Of a DNA stretch of 64,000 bases, positions 47,064-55,092 are shown piece by piece. This DNA comes from Hymenobacter psychrophilus (GTDB taxonomy: Bacteria; Bacteroidota; Bacteroidia; Cytophagales; Hymenobacteraceae), in contig NZ_FNOV01000006.1 of NCBI RefSeq assembly GCF_900107135.1, positions 248,001-312,000 on the forward strand, read 5' to 3'. The notes under the pieces were generated by a model. That model searched no databases, was not told the origin of the DNA, and saw nothing but the letters and a program-made list of their open reading frames with translations. Position numbers and translations under genes: made by a program. Numbering within the stretch: the first letter of the stretch is position 1; every line of letters starts with the position of its first letter.

Positions 47064-47513
47064 TCAGGCCGAGCTGTGGGGGCAGCAATCGGCCAGCCGC
47101 TGATGCAGCTGCTGCTGCAGCTGGGCCACCGACACGGCCGCCAGTGCGGTGCACATGGCCTCAATGGCCGGGCCGAACATTTCTTCGAGCGTCTGCTGCA
47201 TTACCCGGCCCAGGTTGCACTCCTGGTTGGGGGTGGTGCTGCCCACCTGAAACAGGTCGGACTCGGCCTGCTGCATGGCCCGGTACACGTCGAGCAGCGA
47301 AATGTCGGCCGGCGGGCGGGCCAGCAGCGTGCCGCCGCCGGTGCCGCGCTGGCTCTGCACCAGCCCGGCCGTGCGCAGGGCGCCCAGCAGCCGCCGCACC
47401 ACTACCGGGTGCGTGCCGGCGCTGCCGGCCAGCACATCCGACGATACCGGCTGCCCCGGCGAGTGCGCCAGGTAAGCCAGGATGTGTGTTGCGACGGCAA
47501 AGCGGGTGTTCAT
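47064..47513 (-). CDS. Rrf2-family transcriptional regulator
   Basis: A 149-residue winged-helix regulator from the ATG at 47513 (MNTRFAVATHILAYLAH). HPVVVRRLLGALRTAGLVQSQRGTGGGTLL is the recognition part. The three-cysteine cluster of the iron-sulfur Rrf2 proteins is not present; one Cys stands in ECNLGRV and a CC pair near the end (LADCCPHSS), so it may be a YwnA-like member that does not bind a cluster. It heads a probable unit with the membrane-fusion-like and acyl-carrier genes, and it has an ideal promoter. Confidence 0.88.
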   Translation of the reverse strand: MNTRFAVATHILAYLAHSPGQPVSSDVLAGSAGTHPVVVRRLLGALRTAGLVQSQRGTGGGTLLARPPADISLLDVYRAMQQAESDLFQVGSTTPNQECNLGRVMQQTLEEMFGPAIEAMCTALAAVSVAQLQQQLHQRLADCCPHSSA

Positions 47514-47539
47514 ACTGAAGTAAGTAACAGATTCGGTTA

Positions 47540-47570
47540 CAAATGTACGACAGAAAATGATTGTGCGCAA
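47540..47570 (-). promoter_or_regulatory. Promoter of the Rrf2 gene
   Basis: On the minus strand TTG (47570-47568), a 20-base spacer and TACATTTG (47547-47540) fit the Bacteroidota consensus exactly. The start codon is 27 bases downstream. Confidence 0.8.
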
Positions 47571-47821
47571 CCTTTGTGTTTTATCCGGCCCGAATCCAGT
47601 TTTTGGAGTAGCTCTGTTAACTCCTCTATGCTTTGTTTTTCAACCGCCACTCGCTTACGCAACGGCCACGCCTTCGGGAGGAAGGGAGCAAGAAAAGATG
47701 CGCGGTTATCTACTTCCCGAATCTTATAGGAGGACGGCTAATAGACTCACCAGCGGTATTGTATTACCCAATTACATTTGCCGGATATTTTACCCGGTTT
47801 TCCTGCCCTTACTGCGTTACG

Positions 47822-50395
47822 ATGCTTAAAAAATCTACTCAGACTTTCCATTTTTTGATGGTGCTGCTGTGCTGGCTCGGGCTGGCACCGGCCTTGCGGG
47901 CTCAGGTGCTGGACCCCTCATTTCAGCCAACGGTACTGAAAACGCCGCTCGCTTACACTCCCCCCCAAAACGTGAACACGCTAGCCGTGCAGCCCGACGG
48001 CAAAGTTCTGGTGGCGGGGGGCTTCGACTTCGTGAACGGGGCGCTGGTCGGCAAGCTGCAGCGCCTCAACGCCGATGGCAGCACCGATGCCACCTTCAAC
48101 CCCAACGGAACCGGGGCCAATGGCTATATAAACGACCTGCTGCTGCAGCCCGATGGAAAAATTCTGGTGGCCGGGGCCACATTTACCACCTTCAACGGCC
48201 AGCCGCGGGTTATGCTGGTGCGCCTGAACGCCAACGGCTCCCTCGACCCTACGTTCGCCTACAATCCGGCCCCCGACGACTACCGCACGCTAACGGCTCT
48301 GGCCCTGCAACCCGACGGGAAAATCCTGGTGGCCTCGGGGGCAACCTTTACGGGGCAGCCAGCGGGCGGCTTGGTCCGGCTGAACGCCAACGGCACCCGC
48401 GACGCCAGCTTCGACGTGGGCACGGGCCTTACCAGCGGCACCGCCCGCGCGGTACTGGTGCAGGCAGATGGCCGGATTCTGCTGGGCGGCACCTTCACGA
48501 CCTTCAATGGGCAAGCGGCCCGCAACCTGGTGCGCCTGACCGCTACCGGCAGCATCGACGCCTCGTTTTCCATCGGCACCAGCGCCACACCGGGAGCCGA
48601 TGGCACCGTGAACGCCCTGGCCCAGCAGCCGGATGGCAAGCTGCTTATTGCCGGTAGATTCACCAGCTTCGACGGGCAGGTTACCCGCAACCTGACGCGC
48701 CGCCTGCTGAATGGAGGGATGGATGCCAGCTTCCAGCCCAACCTCGCCGACCCCAACGAAGCCGGCACCATTCTGCGGGTTGCCGTTCAGAACAATGGCG
48801 GCATTATCGTTTCCGGGCTCTTCTCCTACTATAATGGTATCTCCCGTCACCAGTTTGTGCGCCTCGACGCTACTGGTAAACTGGACCTTAGTTTCGCGCC
48901 TATTGCCGGCCCGAATGGTGCTTGCAGTGCGCTCAGCCTAGCTCCCAACGGGGATATTCTGGTTGGAGGGGACTTCAATGAGTATAACGAGCTGCCCCAA
49001 ACCGGACTGCTACGCCTGAGCGCCACCGGCCAGCATATCGCCGGCTTTGCCCCTCTGATTGAAGCCCGGGGCTCCATCAGGGAGCTGGTGACGCTGCCAA
49101 GCGGAAAGCTGCTGGTGTTTGGCGAATTCGGGAATTTCAACGGCTAGGCCCTGCCAGACAGCTACTTTTCTACCATCCGCCGACTCAACCCCAATGGAAC
49201 GCTGGATGAAACCTTCACTGCCGCCTCGTCTGCCACCATCCTGGCCGTGCATTCCGATGGCAGCTTCTACTTGCTGAGCAATCCGGTAATAAGAATACTG
49301 CCTGATGGGGCAGTTGATGAGGGTTTCGTGGGACAAATGCTGGACCCCGGCTCGACCATCAGCCCGGATAAGCCGCGGGGCATGGTAGCTTTGCCTGATA
49401 ACAAAGCGCTGCTATACGGCCTGTTTACCAGCTACGGCAGCTTCGGTGGTCTCAGCGGGCTGGTGCGCGTAAATGCCGACGGCAGCCCCGACAATACGTT
49501 TACGCCGCCTGCCGGCCCATCCGGCCGCCTGGTGCGGCAGGTGTTGCGGCAGCCCAGCGGCAAGCTGGTGATAGTTAGCTCCGATTCGCAGGGGCCGGCG
49601 GGCCTGACGATGGTGCGCCTCAATGCCGACGGCACGCCCGACAATACTTTTGCTGCGGGCACCGGAGCCGGCTCGGGGAGCTATCGGGTAGTGATGCAGG
49701 ACAACGGCCAGCTTGTGCTAAGCGACCTGAACAGTGCCACTTTCAATGGCCAAACCGTGGCTTACGGGCTGGTCCGCCTGACCGTTGACGGGGCCCTCGA
49801 CCCCACCTTTACGGGAGTAGCCGACAAGTACACCGTTCGGGCGGTACAGCCCGACGGCCGCCTGCTGGTTACCCGGATCCTGCCGTTTACTGACTACGCG
49901 TCGAACGCCCTGCTACGGCTGGCGCCCGATGGCCGCCTGGATGGCAGCTTCAGTCCCGTGGCGCTGCCCCTGGCGTTTGGCTCGGATGATATGCTGGCGG
50001 TAGGCACGCGGGGTGGCGGCGGCGTAGCGCTGCAACCCGCCGATGGCAAAATCGTGCTTTACGGCTCGTTCCGCTACGTGGCCGGACAGCCGCGCATTGG
50101 CTTGGCCCGCCTCACCAACCCCGTAGTAACGAGCCAGGCGGCCGCGGTAATCCTGCCCCTGCAAGTGTATCCCAATCCCGCTCAAACGTCGGTTACGCTG
50201 TCCTTGCCACCAGCCACCCAGGCCCGGCCCGCCACGCTGCTCGACCTGCGGGGCCAGTTGGTGCGCCGCTGGGAAGTGCCCGCCCGGCAGACCGAGGCCC
50301 ACTTGAACCTGGAAGCGCTGACAACCGGCGTGTATCTGCTGCAAGTGCAGAGTGCCGATGCCCTGTATCAGCAAAAAATAGTGGTGGCGCCCTAG
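47822..50395 (+). pseudogene. Delta-60-repeat surface protein with T9SS sorting domain, interrupted by one TAG
   Basis: The frame from the ATG at 47822 to 50395 would give 857 residues but has a TAG at 49145-49147 (codon 442). The frame continues unchanged after it. The context is FNG-stop-ALPD, while sister repeats read FNGQ, so a CAG-to-TAG change is the simple explanation. The protein has a signal peptide (LGLAPALRAQ), about twelve delta-60 repeats (pattern VQPDGKILVAGxF, LNANGSLDPTF) that probably form a beta propeller, and a C-terminal type IX sorting domain (VYPNPAQTSVTLSL ... VYLLQVQSADALYQQKI). TACATTTG at 47773-47780 is a -7-like box. If the stop is real, the secreted form lacks the sorting signal. 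Confidence 0.85.
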
Positions 50396-50423
50396 CAGTT
50401 TGCTATCTTTCGTCTGTAAAAAA

Positions 50424-50455
50424 GCCGGCCCGTTGCGCAACGGGCCGGCTTTTTT
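50424..50455. terminator. Two-way terminator between the delta-60 gene and pirin
   Basis: GCCGGCCCGTTGC and GCAACGGGCCGGC form a perfect 13-bp stem (50424-50449), with A-runs before and T-runs after. Confidence 0.93.
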
Positions 50456-50491
50456 AGGGCCGGGTGGGCCAGCTTGCCGGCGTAGCTTAGG

Positions 50492-51349
50492 TCAGTCGGC
50501 CCAGGTGCCGAACAGGCCGGCCTGGTAATCCTGGTAGGCCTGGCGGATTTCGGCTTCGGAATTCATCACGAACGGTCCGGCCGCCACAATGGGCTCCCCG
50601 AACGGCGCGGCGTGGCCCAGCAGCAGCACGGCGTCATCGGTCAGGGCCTGGGCTTCCAACGCGTCGCCATCGTAGTTGAAATCAACCAGTTGCCGGGCTT
50701 CGGCCTCCCGGCCATTGATCCGAAGCCGGCCCCGGATTACGTAGCAGAAAATCGTGCGCCCGGCCGCAACAGGCAGGCGCAAGTGGCCATGCTGCCGGAA
50801 GTTGAAGGTGGCCAGCGCCATATCGGTGAGCGGCCGCACGGCCCCGGCGGTGCCGGCCCACTCGCCCGACACGGCGTGGAGGACTACGCGGCCCTCATCG
50901 AGCGTTGCGGCCGGAATTTGCGGTTCCTGCAGGCCGATATAGTGGGGCTCGGTTAGTTTGAGGCGGGCCGGCAGGTTTATCCAGAGCTGCAGAATTTCCA
51001 GCGGCCCGCCGGCTTGCTTGAACTCGTCGGAGGATATTTCGGAGTGAATCAGGCCGCGGCCGGCCGTCATCCACTGCACGCCGCCCGGCCCGATAACGCT
51101 GCGGTGCCCGCCCGAATCCTGGTGCATAATGTCGCCTTCCAGAATAAACGTAACGGTTTCGAAGCCGCGGTGGGGGTGGGGGCCGAAGGGCAGGCCGCGG
51201 TTGTGGGCCGGGTAGGTTTGCGGGCCGTGGTGGTTAAGAAACAGAAACGGGTCGAGGTGCGGCAGCGAGCGGGTGGGCAGGGCCCGGTAGGTCGTCAGGT
51301 CGCCCACGGGGGCGTTTTGGGCTTGATGAACGGCTTTGACGGTGTGCAT
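50492..51349 (-). CDS. Pirin-family protein
   Basis: A 285-residue bicupin of the pirin family, often a metal-dependent quercetinase or a redox-linked protein. The N-terminal cupin has DPFLFLNHHGPQ, GPHPHRGFETVTFILEG and AGRGLIHSE, with the metal ligands His, His, His and Glu in the two last motifs. The C-terminal cupin ends with GHAAPFGEPIVAAGPFVMNS, the usual pirin ending. It converges with the delta-60 gene. Confidence 0.93.
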   Translation of the reverse strand: MHTVKAVHQAQNAPVGDLTTYRALPTRSLPHLDPFLFLNHHGPQTYPAHNRGLPFGPHPHRGFETVTFILEGDIMHQDSGGHRSVIGPGGVQWMTAGRGLIHSEISSDEFKQAGGPLEILQLWINLPARLKLTEPHYIGLQEPQIPAATLDEGRVVLHAVSGEWAGTAGAVRPLTDMALATFNFRQHGHLRLPVAAGRTIFCYVIRGRLRINGREAEARQLVDFNYDGDALEAQALTDDAVLLLGHAAPFGEPIVAAGPFVMNSEAEIRQAYQDYQAGLFGTWAD

Positions 51350-51377
51350 ATGATTAGTTATCAGCTTGGGGTTGTCG

Positions 51378-51501
51378 GTTGTCGGTTGTCAGTGAGGATA
51401 ACGAGGTAACCAAAACATTGGCCGCCACTTTTGTTATGAACCCTCCCGATTCGGTATCACCGCGTAAGACGGCTATCAACCGGCATCTGACAACCGACAA
51501 C
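51378..51501. repeat. Inverted repeat between divergent pirin and old yellow enzyme genes
   Basis: Arms of 15 bp, GTTGTCGGTTGTCAG (51378-51392) and its complement (51487-51501), enclose 94 bases. The left arm belongs to a three-copy GGTTGTC tandem. It lies in the divergent promoter region, so a regulatory role is possible. Confidence 0.65.
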
Positions 51502-51512
51502 TCACTACAAGA

Positions 51513-52583
51513 ATGATTCATCTGTTTCAGCCCTTCACTCAGCGCAACGTCACGCTCCGCAACCGTATCGTTATTTCCCCCATGTGCCAGTACAGCTCCG
51601 TTGATGGCTTTAGCTCCGACTGGCATCTGGTGCATTTAGGTTCGCGGGCCGTGGGCGGGGCCGGGCTGGTGCTGCTCGAAGCCGCCGCCGTAACGCCCGT
51701 CGGCCGCATCACCCCCGACGACCTCGGCATCTGGCAGGACGAGCATGTGCCCGGCCTGCGCCGCATCACCGATTTCATCCGCACCCAAGGCGGTGCCTCG
51801 GGCATTCAGCTGGCCCATGCCGGCCGCAAAGCCAGCCACGCCAACACCTGGAAAGGTGGCCAGACTCTGACCCCGGCTGAGGGCGGTTGGACCACCGTGG
51901 GCCCCAGCGCTATTGCGTTCAGTGACGACTACCCAACTCCGCAGGCTCTGGACAAAGCCGGAATCGAGCAGGTAGTGGAGGATTTTCGGCAGGGTGCCCG
52001 CCGGGCCGTTGAGGCTGGTTTCGAGGTAATTGAGCTGCACGCGGCTCACGGGTACCTGCTGCACGAATTCATGTCTCCCCTTAGCAACGAGCGCACCGAT
52101 GCGTACGGCGGCTCGTTCGAAAACCGCGTCCGGCTGCTGCTGGAAGTGGTGGCGGCCACCCGCGCCGAAATGCCCGACGACCGGCCGCTGTGGGTGCGCA
52201 TTTCGGCCACCGACTGGACCGAAGGCGGCTGGACCGGCGACGACTCGGTGCGCCTGGCCCGCCTGCTACAGGATGCCGGCGTGGATTTGCTCGACTGCTC
52301 GACGGCCGCCAATGTGCCCAAGGCCGACATTCCGGTGGGCCCCGGCTACCAGGTGCAGTTCGCCGAGCAGGTACGCCGCGAAACGGGTCTGCCCACCGGT
52401 GCCGTCGGCCTCATCACCGATGCCCAACAGGCCGAAGAAATTGTAGCTTCTGGCCAAGCCGACGTGGTATTACTGGGCCGTGAGTCGTTGCGCGACCCCT
52501 ACTTCCCGCTTCATGCCGCCCACGAGTTAGGGGTTGATGTAAAGTGGCCGGTGCAGTACGAACGGGCCCAACCCAAACGGTAG
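51513..52583 (+). CDS. namA: NADH:flavin oxidoreductase, old yellow enzyme YqjM/NamA type
   Basis: A 356-residue FMN enzyme that reduces the double bond of electrophilic enones, in the xenobiotic-reductase class III group. The redox Cys stands in ISPMCQYS (about residue 25), as in YqjM; GIQLAHAGRKAS, ELHAAHGYLLHEFMSPLSN with the catalytic His pair, and NVPKADIPVGPGYQ are also present. Length and motifs fit YqjM closely. It diverges from the pirin gene. Confidence 0.94.
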   Translation: MIHLFQPFTQRNVTLRNRIVISPMCQYSSVDGFSSDWHLVHLGSRAVGGAGLVLLEAAAVTPVGRITPDDLGIWQDEHVPGLRRITDFIRTQGGASGIQLAHAGRKASHANTWKGGQTLTPAEGGWTTVGPSAIAFSDDYPTPQALDKAGIEQVVEDFRQGARRAVEAGFEVIELHAAHGYLLHEFMSPLSNERTDAYGGSFENRVRLLLEVVAATRAEMPDDRPLWVRISATDWTEGGWTGDDSVRLARLLQDAGVDLLDCSTAANVPKADIPVGPGYQVQFAEQVRRETGLPTGAVGLITDAQQAEEIVASGQADVVLLGRESLRDPYFPLHAAHELGVDVKWPVQYERAQPKR

Positions 52584-52612
52584 GCCTGAAACGACAGGCG
52601 GACTGAATAAAA

Positions 52613-52721
52613 AAAACGGTCATTCCGAGCGAAGCGAAGAATCTCGCGTGCCAAAATAATCCTGCTGTCAGGGGTTAGTATGGCACGTGAGATTCTTCGC
52701 TTCGCTCGGAATGACCGTTTT
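52613..52721. repeat. Inverted repeat of the GTCATTC-GAGCGAAG family, copy 3
   Basis: Arms of 41 bp at 52613-52653 and 52681-52721 differ at one position and enclose 27 bases. The arms read GGTCATTCCGAGCGAAGCG and AGAATCTCGCGTGCC. The loop has TAATCCTG and GGGGTTAGT as in copy 2. It lies between two genes transcribed in the same direction. Confidence 0.92.
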
Positions 52722-52789
52722 CTTGAAAGCCTGCAGCTTGTGGCTCTATTTCACGACCTTGCTTTCAAGCCTTGTCTTTATCTTCCTGC

Positions 52790-54901
52790 ATGAACAACCT
52801 TTCCACTCCTCACCGGGCCGGGGCGGCAGCGGCCTTGCTGCTGACGCTGGCCGGTTGCGCTACCACCCAGCCCGCGACCGTCACTCAAACCGCCCCGGCG
52901 GCCCCCGCGCCTGCTGCCCCCGCTGACCTGGGTCCCGGTCGCAGCATCAACCTGGCCGATGTCGACCGCTCGGTGGAGCCCTGCGACGATTTTTTCCAGT
53001 TTTCGGGCGGCAACTGGCTGCGCAATAACCCGGTGCCGGGCTATGCCTCCAGCTGGGGCCCGCGCAACCTGCTCAATGACCGCACCCAGGCCAAGCTGCG
53101 CCAGCTGCTCGATGATGCCGCCGCCGACCGCAGCGCCGCGCCGGGCAGCAACCGCCAGAAAGTGGGCGACTTCTACGCCTCGGGCATGGACTCGGTGGGC
53201 CTCGAACAAGCCGGCCTCAAATACCTCAAGCCCGAGCTGGCCCGCATTGCGGCCATCCGCGACCTGGCCGGTGTGCGCGCCGAAATTGCCCGCCAGCAGA
53301 CGCTGGGCACCGGCGCCTTTTTCCGGGCCGGCGTCACACCCGACCGCAAAAACAGCAGCCAGTACGTGGTGAGCATGAGCCAGGGCGGCCTGAGCATGCC
53401 CGACCGCGACTATTACCTGAAAAGCGACGCCCGTTCGCTGGCCGTGCGCACGGCCTACGTGCAGTACCTGACCAATACCTTTAAGCTACTGGGTGAGAGC
53501 GAAACGGTCGCTGCGGCAAAAGCTAAAGCCGTATTACGCCTCGAAACCCGCCTGGCCCAGGCCAGCAAAGACCGGGTTTCGCTGCGCGACCCTTATGCCA
53601 GCTATAACAAGATGACGCTGGCCGAAGCCAACCAGCGCTTCCCCAACATGGGGCTGCCCGCACTGCTGAAAACCAACGGCCTGGGCACGGCCGCCGAGGT
53701 AATTGTGGGCCAGCCGGAATTCTTCCAGGAGCTAAGCAACGTGCTGAAGCAGACGCCGGTGGCCGAGCTCAAAACCTACCTCGATTGGCAGCTGGTGTCG
53801 TCGCTGACCTCGGCTTTGCCCAAGGCGTTTGGTGACGAGGCGTTCCGGTTTGCCCAGGTGCAGAGCGGGGCCCGGCAGCAGCCCACGCGCTGGAAACGCA
53901 TGCTGAGCGCCACCGACAACACGCTGGGCGAGGCCTTCGGGCAGCTGTACGTGGATGAGGCCTTCCCGCCCGCCGCCAAGCAGAAGGCCCTGGATATGCT
54001 GGCCAACATCCGCGAATCCATGGCCGAACACATCCAGACCAACACCTGGATGAGCGCGCCCACCAAGCAGGAAGCCCTGAAGAAGCTGGCCGCGCTGCAG
54101 GTAAAAATCGGCTACCCCGACAAGTGGAAGAACTACTCGGCGCTCAACATCAGCCGCGAGTCGTACCTGCAGAACATGCTGGCCGCCCGGCAGTGGAGCT
54201 ACCGGCAGAACGTGAGCAAGTTTGGCGGGCCGATTGACCGCACCGAGTGGGGCATGACGCCGCCCACCATCAACGCTTACTACAGCCCGCCGATGAACGA
54301 AATCGTGTTTCCGGCCGGTTACCTGCAACCGCCCTTCTTCGACCCCGAAGCCGACGACGCGGTGAACTACGGCGCCATTGGCGGCGTAATGGGCCACGAA
54401 ATCACCCATGGCTTCGACGACTCGGGCCGCAAATACGACTCGCAGGGCAACCTGCGCGACTGGTGGACGCCGGCCGACGCAGCCGAGTTTACCAAGCGCG
54501 TGGGCATCGTGGGCACCCAGTATTCGGCCTTCTCGCCTTTGGATTCGGTGTACGTGAACGGCAAGCTGACCATGGGCGAGAATCTGGCCGATTTCGCCGG
54601 CCTGACCATCGTGTACGCCGCCCTGCAGAAGCAGCTCGACAAAACCTACGGCAAGGGCCAGCGTCCGCTCATCGACGGTTTCACGCCCGAGCAGCGCTTT
54701 TTCCTGAGCTGGGCCCAGCTGCGGCGCACCAACATCCGCCCCGAAGCCCTACGCCAACAAATCCTCACCGACCCGCACTCGCCCGGCCAGTACCGCACCA
54801 TCGGCCCCCTCATGAACATGCCCGAGTTCTACCAGGCTTTCGGCTGCCAGCCCGGCCAGAAAATGGTTCGGGCCGAAGACGAGCGGGCCAAGATTTGGTA
54901 G
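52790..54901 (+). CDS. M13-family zinc metallopeptidase lipoprotein, first copy
   Basis: A 703-residue lipoprotein (lipobox LTLAGC) starting at the ATG at 52790. It is a neprilysin/PepO-type peptidase: DDFFQFSGGNWL opens the domain, the zinc motif is HEITH with H536, E537 and H540, and the third ligand E597 stands in GENLADFAG. VNAYYSPP and the C-terminal AFGCQPGQKM close the fold. It cuts peptides at the cell surface or in the periplasm. A second M13 gene follows at 55093 and is clearly a duplicate. Confidence 0.95.
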   Translation: MNNLSTPHRAGAAAALLLTLAGCATTQPATVTQTAPAAPAPAAPADLGPGRSINLADVDRSVEPCDDFFQFSGGNWLRNNPVPGYASSWGPRNLLNDRTQAKLRQLLDDAAADRSAAPGSNRQKVGDFYASGMDSVGLEQAGLKYLKPELARIAAIRDLAGVRAEIARQQTLGTGAFFRAGVTPDRKNSSQYVVSMSQGGLSMPDRDYYLKSDARSLAVRTAYVQYLTNTFKLLGESETVAAAKAKAVLRLETRLAQASKDRVSLRDPYASYNKMTLAEANQRFPNMGLPALLKTNGLGTAAEVIVGQPEFFQELSNVLKQTPVAELKTYLDWQLVSSLTSALPKAFGDEAFRFAQVQSGARQQPTRWKRMLSATDNTLGEAFGQLYVDEAFPPAAKQKALDMLANIRESMAEHIQTNTWMSAPTKQEALKKLAALQVKIGYPDKWKNYSALNISRESYLQNMLAARQWSYRQNVSKFGGPIDRTEWGMTPPTINAYYSPPMNEIVFPAGYLQPPFFDPEADDAVNYGAIGGVMGHEITHGFDDSGRKYDSQGNLRDWWTPADAAEFTKRVGIVGTQYSAFSPLDSVYVNGKLTMGENLADFAGLTIVYAALQKQLDKTYGKGQRPLIDGFTPEQRFFLSWAQLRRTNIRPEALRQQILTDPHSPGQYRTIGPLMNMPEFYQAFGCQPGQKMVRAEDERAKIW

Positions 54902-54918
54902 TACCAGAAGCTAGAAAC

Positions 54919-55049
54919 TAGCTCCCCTCCTTGGAAAGGAGGGGCTGGGGGTGGTTGATTAGCGTTGGACAGTTTCTAGAAATTAGATTTAGTAATCGTT
55001 CAAGCTGTATCAACCACCCCCAGCCCCTCCTTTCCAAGGAGGGGAGCTA
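54919..55049. repeat. Inverted repeat of the CCCCTAGCCCC family, copy 2
   Basis: Perfect 40-bp arms at 54919-54958 and 55010-55049 enclose 51 bases. Each arm contains CCCCTCCTTGGAAAGGAGGGG, itself a palindrome. The loop carries TCTAGAAATTAGATTTAGT, close to the loop of the copy at 28035-28179. It separates the two M13 genes. Confidence 0.92.
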
Positions 55050-55092
55050 ACTCTAAAAATGTTTAATTCCCCTCACCAATTCCCACAACCCC

